From positions 97,566,929 through 97,630,928 of the forward strand of contig CM066314.1 in assembly GCA_033807775.1 (NCBI GenBank): a stretch of DNA of 64,000 nucleotides. Direction: 5' to 3'. Shown piece by piece: positions 11,063 to 22,248 of the stretch (its first letter is position 1; every line of letters starts with the position of its first letter). The position numbers were made by a program, and so were the translations under genes. Under the pieces are notes generated by a model. It did not search any database and was not told where the DNA came from. It saw nothing but the letters and a program-made list of their open reading frames with translations. Source of the DNA: Saussurea involucrata (Eukaryota > Streptophyta > Magnoliopsida > Asterales > Asteraceae).

Positions 11063-11418
11063 ATTGTGTTTGGTAAGTTGTTTTTTTTTGTTTGGTAAGT
11101 TTGGTTGGCAAGTTCTCGTCGGTACCCGAGTTACCGCACGTCTCGTGGTTGATAATTTTTTAACGAAAGTTGCGATTTTTCTTAACGAAAATTGTAACTT
11201 ATTTTTCGTCGTGTTTGATCTAACTTGGTTTGTTTATCTTGCAGATCTCACTTTCGAAGAGTGATTTCGTTCGTTCGAATTCGATAATAATCAGATCTTA
11301 TTTTTTGGAAACCAATTTATTTTTAGATTTGTTTTTCAAATTTAATTTTTGATTTTCTTCCGCAATTTTTTTTCTTCAAAATCAACACCGATTAACGATC
11401 ATAATTTTTCAGGTAACA

Positions 11419-12828
11419 ATGTCGTATTGCGTTAATGTGGAGTGTCAAGCAAATTAAAGACTACATCAAACACATATCGAGAAGAAAGAGGATTTGATCT
11501 ACAAGTACATCAAAGAACTGAAGCAACATAAATCTCAACTCTGGAATTGTTCTGACAAGTTGGCTAAATCTGAAGAAAAGGCAACAGCATTAGAGTCTGA
11601 AAACTCTGAGCTGAAAAGGAAGTTGTCTGATCTATCATCACGAGGTGATATCAAGGAGACTGAGAAAGAGAAAGCAAAGTTACATGAAAAGAATATCAAG
11701 CGATCAAATGACTTGTGCAATAAGTACATCAAAGAACTGAAGGAGCTCAAATCTCAAATCTGGAATAGTTCTGAGAGGCTAGCGAAAGAAGAAGAGAGAG
11801 GTAAACTCCTGAACTGTGAAAACCTTGAGCTTAAAAGTAAACTAAATACTCTTGAAAAGGTTTTTGAAAAGGAGAAAGAAAGCTTTGAAATGGAAAGACA
11901 ATTGCTCACACAAAAGCAATATGGGCTTTCAACCAAATCTCTTGAAGAGAAAAAGAGACTTGAGTTGATGTGTTTAAAACTATCAAAATAGATCTCCGAC
12001 TTTGAAAAAGTTTTGATTTCAGAAAGAGAGAAGTTTGAAATAGAACGCAAATCTTTCTCTAAAAAGAATGGAGAACTTTCTTTGAAAATATCCGATTTGG
12101 AGAAAGAATTAGACGTTCTAATCAAAGAGCCTGGGAAAACGAAAGTTTAAGGTTTTAGGGCTAAATGTTTAAAAGATGATTTTGAAAAAGAAAGAAAGAT
12201 CTTTCGGATTGAGATTTCTAAACTTACACAGAGATTATCTGGATTAGCAACCGAGATTTTGAAGGAACAAAAGGTTAAATCTGATTTACAAAAGAAATTT
12301 GATTTAATTCTCAAAGAACGAAATGATTTATCCATTAAGGTCAAGAAACTTGAAGAAAGCAAGTTCAAAGGTGTTCAACCTTCTTATGCTTCAAGTTCAT
12401 TTTCTACAAATCGTTCTTCAAAGAATTTTGTCAAATCAAATGATTTTTCAAAGGATCAGATTCGACCTTCCAATTTTTTCTATAATTCTTGTGTTGATAA
12501 TACAGATAATCAATCTTTCAAGAAAGTAAAAATGGAGTGGAGAGTTAAAGGAACCACTCCTGCTCCAAAGTCATCCGTCCCTGTAAAGAATGCCAAGAAC
12601 AACACAACTTTCCACGCTAAACCTTTTGTGAAAACTGATCATGTTTACTCTGTTAATAAACTGATCAGCTTATCTACACAGAAGCTGTGTTGCTCTTATT
12701 GTGGTACAAATGACTTTGTGAAGAAAGACCATGCTAAGTATTGGTATGGTACTTATAGTATCCCAGGTCCTCATAGGGCATCTAACCGTCAAGTATCCAT
12801 CAATGGATGGATACCAAAATCCTACTAA
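11419..12828 (+). pseudogene. NA-A coiled-coil gag-like protein
   Basis: One frame runs from the ATG at 11419 to the TAA ending at 12828 and is broken only by three stops (11455-11457, 11989-11991, 12148-12150). The protein is almost entirely Lys/Glu-rich coiled coil. Two adjacent segments look like an internal duplication (YKYIKELKQHKSQLWNCS and NKYIKELKELKSQIWNSS). Near the C-terminus are the block VKMEWRVKGTT, the zinc-knuckle-like CCSYCGTNDF, and GWIPKSY just before the stop. The same order occurs in NA-E and, broken, in NA-G, and resembles the C-terminal part of Sirevirus Gag (compare the second knuckle and KWVPKKN in Sire-C). There is no capsid domain. Confidence 0.75.
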
Positions 12829-14664
12829 TCTGTTTTGCAGGAATGTCATGTGCGGTTTTAATTCATAGTATTCATTTCACATGACTGCATTCGAAGATTA
12901 TGCCACAGTTGAGGGGGAGTACTATTCTATGAAAGGTAAGTGAACTTCAACTAAATTCAAAGACCGTGGGAATTCATTCTAGATAACTTACTTGTGTTTG
13001 TTATTCTCCATGTTTAAATTCCATGATTGCCACGTGTCATCTTTCTTGAATTAGTTATTTCCATGTCTCACATGTTTGTTGATTTTTCGATGGAAATACA
13101 CTCGTTTAAATTCATAGTTGTTTTTCAAAGTTCGCTATTTCTTGCAAATGATTCCATTCCTATCTGATAAAATAATTGTGACCTGTTCTTCACAATTAAA
13201 CTTTCTGATCATTGTCTCATTTTTGCAAACACTGTGCTTACTGAGTCAATCTGTTTTGCGCTTGATTTTGTTTCATGAAATTATGGTATTTCAACCATGA
13301 CTTCTGAATAATTCAGTTCAGAACTCGTTTTTAAACGTCAGGACTTCTGATCATCTCAGATCAGGACTCGCTCTTAAATGCTTTGACTTCTAAACACTTC
13401 AGTTTAGAACTCGTACTTCACTTTTTACTAATCTGTACTACTCGTTGCATGAAAGGAGTGTTAGATCATACATTGTTTCTATGGTCAAGCCAGAACCGGA
13501 AGGACCTACCCAAGAAACACATCCTTTATAGACAACAGTGAGGGGTCTAGATGATAGATGAGTTTGCAGAGAAAAGAATATGGTGAGGCTGTGACAAGAC
13601 TTAAAAGAATTATTGGTCCTTACCAAACTGAGTCAGTTATCCGGGTAACCACATAATCTATTCATTCTCGTTCTTTGGAGATGAATATTGAAACAAACAT
13701 GGACCCAGTGTCGATAACTCGTGTCACCCCACCTATCCACTCAAGTATCTCACAACAGATGCTTGTTTCATATATTCACGGAGAATTAGCACATAATCTA
13801 TCTATTCCTCACTCGGAGGTCTTAGATATTAAAAAAGGAAGACATCAGCTCCGGTCTCCGAACTTCATATTCTATTCACTGTGTCAATTGATTTTAACTT
13901 GAGTCCCGAGTTAAATCAATATTTTGAGCCAATCAGATAGAATTATTTTCTTTCTCGCATGCACGAGTCTTTGTGATTCCAATTGCATATCTTCGTGATA
14001 TTGCCGGAACAGTTTGAGAAGTTAATTTTTAAAAATTTTCTTCAGTGATAACTGGAAGTCCTATCAGAGATACCCCTTTGCCAACTCTGAACATAGGCCA
14101 CACAATTTTTTAATTGTTGTGATAACAGTTACTTATGTGTTTATGTGTTAGTTTATTACCCTGGTTACTTACTGTTTTATCTGGATTTGTTTTTTGCTAC
14201 TCGTCACCATTGTCTTTGAACGTGCATGATGCTCCGGATGCTCCTACTCATCATGAGGGGGAGAAAGGGTACAGACTCAAAGACACGGATTATCAAGTTG
14301 AGGGGGAGTTAGCAAACGCCGAGGGGGAGTAAAGAAGTCCCCAGGCAAAAGCCAAGGGGGAGTAACGGTCAAGTTCCAAATTCCGGAAAGACTTCAAAAT
14401 GCTTAGAAGTGATCAACTCTTCTCATCATTTATCAAATGGTGTTCGGTTCAAATTGTTTCCTCCTTCGAGCATATTGGTTCTACAAGTTCTTTTAAAGCT
14501 GAAAGCTAATTCAAGAGCTTTAATCAAGAGCTTTATTCAAGGGGGAGCGGAAAAAGAAATGAAGACAAGCAACGCCAAAGTGCTTCAAAGATTCAAGAAG
14601 AAGAGAAGATCAAGACCTGAAGGTTTCAAGACCGTTTTTTATTTATATATCTTTAGGGGGGGAT
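12829..14664 (+). other. NA-A 3' non-coding region with repeated polypurine tracts
   Basis: Begins with a splice-acceptor-like TTTTGCAG (12833-12840) and a relic CACATGACT (from 12879) matching the protease HMT(G) codons of copia. A donor-like AAAGGTAAGTGAA follows near 12932. Downstream are at least six purine tracts of the form AGGGGGAG (near 12913, 14257, 14293, 14320, 14354, 14541). A small ORF at 13675-13902 is shared with NA-G but shows no sign of selection. Confidence 0.6.
14652..14664 (+). other. NA-A polypurine tract
   Basis: TTTAGGGGGGGAT directly before the TG of the 3' LTR; primer for plus-strand synthesis. Confidence 0.85.
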
Positions 14665-15041
14665 TGTTAGGACCATAAATGTCCTACATATTAGAAAGAT
14701 ATATAAATAATTATATAGTGCTTAATTAGAATTAATTAGTTTAACCAATCTTCTTGTAAAAGCCTTTAATGATGAATGGGCTTAGTTTATTGCTTAATGG
14801 GCTTAGGCCTTGTATGTCTAAAGGCCTAAGTATATAAGGTTAGATAATCTTAGAATTAGGTCAGACGATTCATTATCATTCATGAGAGCTTAATTGTTTA
14901 GAGAGAGATAGTTAGGATTTTCATTCTAACCTTTGTAACTATCTTGATTATTGAATATGAGAGGGATGACAAGTTGAAATCATTATCTATTCTTGTTATT
15001 TCTCATTGAATCGTTGTTACCTGATGAATCTAGGACTAACA
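14665..15041 (+). repeat. NA-A 3' LTR
   Basis: 377 bp, TGTTAGGACC...GGACTAACA. It is 22 bp shorter than the 5' copy and clearly different in the middle, although its first ~50 and last ~60 bp are nearly the same. Confidence 0.9.
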
Positions 15042-15046
15042 GGTAA

Positions 15047-17939
15047 GAGTACCCGAAGTGGGGTCTTCCTCTGCCCAAGTGTTGGAGGAGGAAGTAGTAG
15101 ACAGAGCATCCCCTATGGAGGTTGTCCAAGAGGGAGAAAGGGAAGCTACAGAAGAGGTGGCATAGAGTTCGCCCTCTTCTGGTAGTGGTGAGGAAGAACA
15201 GAGAGAAGAGCGTGAATCTGAGAGATCTACATCCCTAGGAGCCGAGAGAACAGATATATTGAAACAGAGGAGCACACCACATTACCTATCCCTGGTGATC
15301 AAGACTACAGGGATATTGAAACAGAGGAGCACACCTCGCACCTTAACCAGACAGAACCACCAGAGGAAACTCTTTACGCCTCTGGTATGCACATATCCGG
15401 GGAATCCATTTTTGGTAATGATGTTCAATTGCTCCAGAACATCAATAGGTCACCCTCACACGATGATGCATCTGTGGCTCACATAGATTTGACACAAAAT
15501 AGCCCTGAGATCTTTCGTATCTCACGTAGTCTCTGTCCGACTTAGGGACAATGGGATGACCTAGTTTCACAAGGGAAGACTTTGCTTGATCCAATTTCTT
15601 CTCATCACATCAGATTTCCTTCTCCAGAACCTGACCTGGAAGAGGAAACTCTGATCAGAACACCTGTAGATGTTTCCTTTGAAAAGAAACGTCAAGGATC
15701 GGGTGGAAGTCCTCCAAGAGCCAACCTAAAAACAACTCTTGATGGAGGCACCTCTGAACTCGAGGTTGACTTGAATCCATTTGTTGGATCCAAGGTTACC
15801 CCCGCTGAAACTGTCACAAGAGCAGAGTTCACAAGCTTCTGTGACAGTATTAGCAACTCTTTGAATGAGTATAAACTTATCAATGAATCCAAAGAGGAGC
15901 TGATCCGCAAGGAGAATGCTTCTCTTAAAGAAGAGTTACAACAGATCTCATCTAAATATGCAGAGATAAACCAGAAGTATGCAGATGCTGAAAGGGTCAG
16001 AGCAAAGGAGACCACAAAGCTTTCAACAGAGCTTACTGAACTGAAAAGAGTAATGGCAGCGAATCACACCGCAGCGATGAACAGAACCCTACCCATACCT
16101 TCATTTCTTCTGTCTGATTCCAATATCAGAAGCCTAATAGAGTTAATCAACAATTCTGTTAAAGTTGCAATTAAAGAAGCCACGACCTCTTCTGCTACTC
16201 CTGTCAACATATCTGGTCCAAGCCCCAATGATCTATCTATGACAGTTGGCCAGATGGGAGAGTTCAGCAAAAATGTTCTCAGCAAGATGATGTCTATATC
16301 ATCTAAGTTCGTCATGAAAGCCCAAGCGACATAGCGACATGTACAGAGATATCTTGACACTCACAAAACCAACTTTGAGAGTCAAGTTGATGAAATCCGA
16401 ACTGCTGCAACAGAAGTCGAAGAGGCACTGAAAAAGGCAGTCACTTCTTTCACAGACACCATCAACTAGACTGCCACACTCAAAAGATCTACAGAAGAAC
16501 CCCCAGAAGGAGAACCTTCAAGCAAGAAGGCAAAGTTTGTTGCTCCGGACTCACCTATCATCACGCGACTCTCTGATGAGGCTTCTTCTAATAGTGATAA
16601 CGATGATGACTTCCAAGACGCTGCAGAAGGGCCTTCAGATACTAAGTCAGGTGAGTCCACAGAACAACAAAAGGGGGAGAAAGCGAATGAGAAAGAAAAG
16701 GAAAAAGAGAAAGAAGCTGAGAAAGAGAAAGAGAAAGAGACAACAAAGAAAGAAACGGATAAGGGGAAAGAGAAAGTGACAGAGGCAGATGCAGATGCAG
16801 AGATAGAAGAAGAAACCCAAAGAGACAAGGGAATGACGTAAGACATTCCACCAGAGATGACTATGGTAGTGTTTGACTACATGTTCCAAGATAGAATAGT
16901 CAGAACACCAGAAGAGTCAACTCAACCACCACCAGAGATCATCATACTTGACACCCCTCCTCCATCTCCAAGAACTGAACCAGAGAGAACAAACCCAATG
17001 GCTGCTGATGAACAAGTAAGCCAAGCTCAACCCCAAGTCCAAACAGAAACTGTACAAGAGTCTGCTCAACACGTAGATATTCTTATGGCCGAAACCCATG
17101 AAGATCAGAACCCAATCCAATCAGAGCGGAACCCAGAAACATCAAGCCGACACACAGAGAACCCGTCCTTAGAAGAACTATTTGCCTATCTCTATGTTGA
17201 CAGAGATATTATCCCTGTCAATGCCAGACCCATCAACCCATATCATAACCCTGACAGGATAGGAAATCTCTCAGATGCTAGGCGAAGGTTCATTGAAACA
17301 AAGTCAAATCTGAACAAAGCCATAAACTCTTCCTTTGGAATCCGCAGAATCATAGACATCAGACAAAGGAAATTTTCATATGACAGAGTCATGTACCATG
17401 AGTACACTATTGAATCAATAGAAGGAAAGATCCAAACCTTCAACGACAACGATCTTGTGCTTCTGAATCTATATGATTTAGTTACTCTTCACGGATATTG
17501 CTTGAACTTCAATGAAAGATACAAAGAAGCAAGGACAGCTTTACCCGAGGTTCGATATGCTATGCAAGAGCACGTCAATCTCAGAACACATACCGACTTT
17601 CATCTAGGCATAGAGTTCGAAGTTGAGAGACTGGCGATTGCACCTCTAAATGAAAACCTTGAGGGTTGTGGCCATTACAGAACTGGAACCGTGGATGGAA
17701 ATCCTCCAATCTTCATTTGCCGACAGAAGGGCACCAAAAAGGCCATCAGAGCTGCTGAAACCCACAAGTACTCTAGTGAGTCGCTGCAGTATCTCAAGAA
17801 CGTGATCCAGAATCTCCCAAGAGAAAAGTGTCCAGAAGAGCAACTCAGACTCTACATCAACCAGATCAACCTTATGCTAGAATTCCGAGAGCTGGTCAGA
17901 AAATTCGACAGAATGCTAAGGGGAGATTATTTTGGTTAA
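15047..17939 (+). pseudogene. Sire-1 env-like protein, C-terminal part
   Basis: Continues the frame cut by NA-A. It starts with an acidic stretch, has a stop near 15163 and a frame change near 15260-15320, where a 24-bp segment (GATATTGAAACAGAGGAGCA...) is duplicated about 53 bp apart. From 15582 the frame is open except for stops at 16332, about 16467 and 16838. Parts in order: Ser/Glu-rich segment, coiled coil (about 15870-16070), Lys/Glu low-complexity stretch (16670-16830), then a folded-looking C-terminal region (17150-17939) with DRIGNLSDARRRF and a Leu-rich helix at the end. The TAA at 17937-17939 is the natural end. No clear transmembrane helix is visible, so envelope function is inferred from position only. 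Confidence 0.7.
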
Positions 17940-18063
17940 GTGTACTTATTCTTTTGCATTGAACTGTAATCATCCTTAAAAGAATAGTTCAAAGTTTCAC
18001 AGAGGTAAAAGTTCTCTGTCTTTTGTTCATATCTCTGTAAATTCCAAATTTTTATTTTCAATA

Positions 18064-18076
18064 CTTAGGGGGAGAT
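18064..18076 (+). other. Sire-1 polypurine tract
   Basis: CTTAGGGGGAGAT immediately before the 3' LTR TG. Confidence 0.85.
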
Positions 18077-18790
18077 TGTTAGCCCCAAGTATCTCTTATG
18101 TAAAAGTATTGAAAATATTACAAGTCAGAAGACCACCAGAGATCCAGCAGAAGACCTAGAAGAAATCCAACAAGAAGACCATCAGAGCTCAACATAGATC
18201 TGGTGGAACCAACAGAGCTCAACAAAGCTCTGGCAGAAGACTTCTTCTATTCAACAGAAGAACTGTTCACACAAGAATACCAACAGAGCTCTGGCGCAAG
18301 AGCTCTGGTGACTGAAGACCTTTATGAAGCCTAAGTCTCGTAGAAATCTCTAAGTGTTAGACACGTGTCCGTACTTTCCACGTAAGCCCTAAAAGGACGG
18401 AGACACACTTTCCACGTGTCATTCTAGGGTTAGATAGTACACTGTCTTTCACTTTATTGGGCTATAAATAGAGTGGTAGTGGAACACACAATTGTAAGCT
18501 TTTGGAAGAATTGTTTTCCACAGTTGTAAAAGCACACACTGCTACATTCCATAGCACTACCACTGTACGATATTGTTCCCCGAGAGATTTATGAATACAC
18601 ACACTTGAACGTGTTCTTGGTGTTATTCAAATATCAATATACGAGCAGCTTATTTACTTGATCTTGTTATCATATTACTGTTCATTATTGATCTCTCACT
18701 GTTACATTATCGTTTACACAATCACTCACATTTTAATAGCTTTATATAATGCTTCTGCTATCTGATTTATGCTATTTACGTGATACAACA
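18077..18790 (+). repeat. Sire-1 3' LTR
   Basis: Starts TGTTAGCCCC after the PPT. The end is placed at GATACAACA (18790); an end at 18804 (TTGGAACA) is the alternative. It contains many CAGAG/CTCTG words at 18130-18310, like the rest of Sire-1. Its 5' partner is outside the window, so divergence cannot be measured. Confidence 0.7.
18362..18471 (+). promoter_or_regulatory. G-boxes and TATA box in Sire-1 LTR
   Basis: Two CACGTG G-boxes (18362-18367 and 18413-18418) precede CTATAAATAG at 18462-18471. G-boxes are bound by plant bZIP and bHLH factors and often answer stress or abscisic acid, which is a common theme in copia LTRs. Confidence 0.55.
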
Positions 18791-18805
18791 TGAATCTTGG
18801 AACAT

Positions 18806-20093
18806 ACATCATCAGTACCTTTCAAATATCTAAATATGCTCTTAACGACAATTAAGTGAGATTCTTTCGGTTTTGATTGAAAATGGGCACACAAAAATGT
18901 CAAAAACATGATATATGGCCTACTTGTCGTCAAGTAAATTAGAGAGCCAATCATTCCTCTATAGGTCTTGGTGTCCACATCCTTTCCATTAGGATCAGTG
19001 TGTAACCGCGTACCCGGAGACATTGGAGTCTTCATAGGTGCAGACTGTTCCATCTGGTATTTCCGAAGAATATCCCAGATATACTTAGCCTGGTTAATGA
19101 ATATCCCGGTCGATAGTTTCTTAACTTGAAGACCGAGGAAAAAATTCATTTCGCCCATCATACTCATTTGAAAGTGTCTCCTCGTGAGAACTGAAAAGTT
19201 CTTACAGTACTGAGGGTTTGTAGAGCCAAATATAATATCATCAACATATACTTGGACAAGAATAATGTGACATTCTTCATTCTCAATAAACAAAGTGGTG
19301 TCAATTTTACCTTTTGAAAAACCAGCTTTGACTAAGAATGTGGACAGAGCATCATACCAGGCACGTGGAGCTTGCTTGAGGCCATAGAGAGCCTTGTCGA
19401 GGATGTATATATGGTTTGGCTTGGAGTCATCCACGAACCCGTCTGATTGCGATACATAGACTTCTTCTTTGAGTACGTCGTTAAGGAAGGCGGTCTTTAC
19501 GTCCATCTCGAAGACCGTGAAGTTCTTGTGAGCGGCGTAGGCAGGAACATTCGTATCACTTCAATTCATGCTACCGGAGCATATGTCTCTTCGTAGTCGA
19601 TGCCTTCTTGTTGGCGGTACCCTTTTACCACGAGGCGTGCCTTGTTACGTACGACGATGCCATCTACATCCTTCTTATTTTTTAACACCCACTTAGTTCC
19701 AATGACCGTCTTGTTTACTGGTCGGGGAACAAGTCTTCAGACCCGGAGGCTCTCGAACTGATTGAGCTCCTCTTGCATGGCGATCACCCAGTCTGGATCA
19801 CTGAGTGCTTCGGAGACGGTAGTGGGCTCGACGCGACTAAGGAAGCCGGAGAAGAGGCAGAAATTGGCGGAGGCACCTCTCGTTTGAATTAGAGAGGAAG
19901 GATCGCAGATAATCTGATGTAGAGGGTGTGCACGTGTCCATTTGGTGGTGTGTGGAAGCAGTTGAGCAGTTGCGTGCGATGTGTCTGGATCCACGTATGT
20001 GCCAAGAGGAAGGTCTTGCACAGCTTCAAGTGAGGATGGCATTCAAGCTAGAGCAGCTGGTGTCGGATTCGATGGTGGTTGGACCACTTCTGG
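18806..20093 (-). pseudogene. Copia-host reverse transcriptase, broken
   Basis: Read on the complement. DPDWVIAMQEELNQFESLRV marks the start of RT (about 19740-19800). After a frameshifted stretch (about 19510-19736) with GTKW- and EEGIDY-like codons, an open frame of 244 residues (18772-19506) carries MDVKTAFLNDVLKEEVYV, GLKQAPRAWYDALS and the catalytic YVDDIIFGSTNP. It reaches SIFRYLKGT, where homology stops because Sire-1 is inserted. The last residues of that frame come from the junction and the Sire-1 LTR. RNase H is therefore missing from view. This copy is inactive. Confidence 0.85.
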
Positions 20094-22243
20094 TGTAACA
20101 TCTCGAATTTTCATAAATAATGATGATGAGTTTTATTAATTAATTGAGTATAATTAATCGATAAGTTATGATTATTTATTTGACAAATTTAATTTTAGAG
20201 TTTAACCCCGAATAAGTTACGTTGAATCGTTTTATTGATTAATAAGTTAGGGGTAAACTTTAATTTTAATTTAGAAGTATTAGGGTCAAAGTTGCCAATA
20301 GATGGAAGTTTGGGGGTGAGTAGTGAAACTCCCACCCCACCACCGTCTCTTTTGCTAGAAAAGAGAAATGAAGATATTTTCTTCATTTGGTGTCTTGTTT
20401 GTGTGTGTCGTCGGTTTTCAAAAGAGAGAAAGAAATCGAAGAAGAAGATAAGAAGAAGAAATCTGATTTATTGCAGTTGGGAAGCTAGAGTCAAATAAAG
20501 GTAATCGTCATTAATCCTACATCTTTTTAGTTAAAAGCTTTCTATGGAGTTTTTAGATGGGTTTTGGTAAATTTTGATGATTATGAGAATCTGAATTTGT
20601 AGATATGTTATGTTAGTGGTATTGAACATATCTGCATGTTTGCATAAACAAACATAGCTTAAAAGTATAAAAATCTGGGTTTTAGATAATTGCAGAGGGT
20701 TGAGACATTCAAGCAAGTCGCAGTAGTGCATTGCGACATTCAAGCAAGTCGCAATAGAAGGTTGCGACTTGGCATTGGAGTCGCAACAGTTGATTGCGAC
20801 TTGGATTGGAATCGCAATAGTGGGTTGCGATTTGGTGTTGAAGTCGCAGTAGTTGGTTGCGACTTGGCACAGTGTATTGCGACAAGGGTTTTGATTATTA
20901 GTTGGTTGCGACTTGAGACGTAGATTTTAGAGATTAAGGGTTCTTAGTTTTTAGAGAGTCCTGTTTTGTAAATTAATATCAGTATATTTGTGTATTGAGT
21001 ATTACAGTAAATTGTGGTGGTGAAGACAGAAGTCCTTACGTTTTTAAAAGAATTAAAAAGAAGAGTGACTTCATATCAGGTGAGTTTATTTAACTTTCTT
21101 TAAAGTTCAGCAATTAATATTGAAATAGATATGTAATATGTATGTCTAAACATGATAAATAAAGGGCTCGTCTTAATCAGTAAAGAGTCCAGTTAAATGA
21201 TTTAAAAGTTATGCTATGTTGGTCCCCGTGCTAAATTGCAAAGAGGGGATAGCCAAGAAGTCGAGGTACTAGAATTATTAAGATTCTTTATAAATACATA
21301 CATAGAATGTATTACATTGTGTGTTATGCATATACACTGATAAGAGTTATAATACTTATGTATTATGTTGTAATTACTAAAAATAGGCATCCGGTCATCG
21401 GGGGCACCTGGGTACTGTCTAATGGGAACCGAATACTCGCCATTGACCAAAGGGATGTAATTTTTAGTAATTGAGTGTACCTTGAATCATCGGGGGTCCC
21501 GGTTGTTTATCGCGATATAATAATCCCATTGGGACCATTGATTCTGGGGTGAGGAAAATATGAAATTTGGAATAGGCAGATTTTGATTTGTAATTCCTAT
21601 TTCAAATGGAAGATCGGAGATTTCCATTGTTACAGGGAAGATCATAGATTTCCCAATTATGAAAAGAGGAATAAGAAATAGGCAGGCTTTGACTTGTAAT
21701 TTCTTAGATAAGAGTTTTGACTTTGAATCTGGGATGATTTATAGTAGACTCTTGGTAGTGTGGTTATGGCTAGACGAATTAGTCATAAGTATGGGAGTGG
21801 GGTAGATTCCCAGTATTGAAAGGAGTTATTGTATGGTAAGATGAGCGAGAACAGGTTTGATGTATCTGTTGAGAATTTAATTGTTTAACTTTAATTTGAT
21901 TTGAATATTCTCACTAGGCGAAAGCCTAATGTTTCAAGTTAAATTTTCTTACCAGGTACAAGCTCCGGGAAGTAAGCGTGAAAGTGTGATGAGGATTTTT
22001 GGAAAGACTCAACTTAGAGATAACGGAGGATCTAGCTATTTTGGATGCTTTTGGGACAAAGGATTAGATAACTTAATTAATCTAATTATGATGTATGATT
22101 AGATTAATAGGTTATTTGAATTATGATACGTTGTATATAAAACCTTTACCTTTGATCCTCAGGTTATAGAAGTTTGAAGTCTTATGTTCATAACTTGTGG
22201 CAATTTTTATGTTTTAAATTGGCCCTGTTTTTAGGGTGTTACA
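20094..22243 (+). mobile_element. sLTR-F: solo LTR of a gypsy element
   Basis: 2,150 bp, TGTAACATCT...AGGGTGTTACA, flanked by a perfect TCTGG duplication (20089-20093 and 22244-22248) in the Copia-host linker. No internal region or second LTR is present, as expected after recombination between two LTRs. It is a diverged relative of the LARD-D LTR: both share TTGGTCCCCG..., a CACTAGGCGAAAGCCTAATG block and the GGCCCTG...AGGGTGTTACA end. The ORFs inside are chance. Confidence 0.9.
20717..20882 (+). repeat. Hairpin-forming GTCGCAA/TTGCGAC array in sLTR-F
   Basis: About six units in which GTCGCA(A/G) is followed 8-14 bases later by its complement TTGCGAC, so each unit can fold into a short stem-loop. 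Units are about 24-28 bp apart and vary in the loop. The LARD-D LTR carries a similar array with a different stem. Confidence 0.75.
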
Positions 22244-22248
22244 TCTGG

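Larger units (their letters stand above)
9801..11418 (+). other. NA-A long leader before the gag-like ORF
   Basis: A 1.6-kb AT-rich leader without ORFs of note. Its centre is filled with a degenerate TCCGGTAAG array (10376-11062). Two splice-acceptor-like sequences lie near its end: TTATCTTGCAG at about 11234-11244 and TTTTTCAG at 11405-11412, the latter seven bases before the ATG at 11419. Confidence 0.6.
9388..15041 (+). mobile_element. NA-A: non-autonomous copia-like LTR element
   Basis: A complete 5,654-bp element in the env-like ORF of Sire-1. LTRs lie at 9388-9786 and 14665-15041. The flanking target duplication GGTAA (9383-9387 and 15042-15046) is perfect. It has a tRNA-Met-type primer site and a polypurine tract, but its only coding region is a broken coiled-coil gag-like ORF (11419-12828); there is no pol. 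It shares LTR ends, gag-like ORF and 3' region with NA-G. Mobility would need proteins from another element. Confidence 0.9.
4471..18790 (+). mobile_element. Sire-1: Sirevirus-like Ty1/copia element, 5' part missing
   Basis: Order of parts: integrase, RT-RNase H (4471-7492), spacer, env-like ORF (8355-9387, resuming at 15047-17939), PPT and a 3' LTR starting at 18077. An env-like gene after RNase H is the hallmark of the SIRE/Maximus lineage. The 5' part, including LTR and gag, is displaced left of the window by Tat-X. NA-A interrupts the env-like ORF at 9388-15041 with a perfect GGTAA duplication. The right end abuts the RT gene of Copia-host. I place it at 18790 (...GATACAACA), but 18804 (...TTGGAACA) is also possible because the 5' LTR cannot be compared. 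Confidence 0.8.

Noticed and set aside
13675..13902. Small ORF shared by NA-A and NA-G (26549-26749), 66 aligned codons.
   Set aside because: By hand the aligned part shows about seven amino-acid-changing and four silent differences, which gives no sign of selection on a protein. It is probably conserved only as part of recently related DNA.
16466..16846. Minus-strand ORF of 126 codons, very rich in Ser and Phe.
   Set aside because: It is the shadow of the Lys/Glu-rich part of the Sire-1 env-like ORF on the other strand.
20717..20882. Regularly spaced units resembling a CRISPR array.
   Set aside because: Units are imperfect palindromes of about 25 bp with no real spacers, in a plant LTR. 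The hairpin explanation fits.
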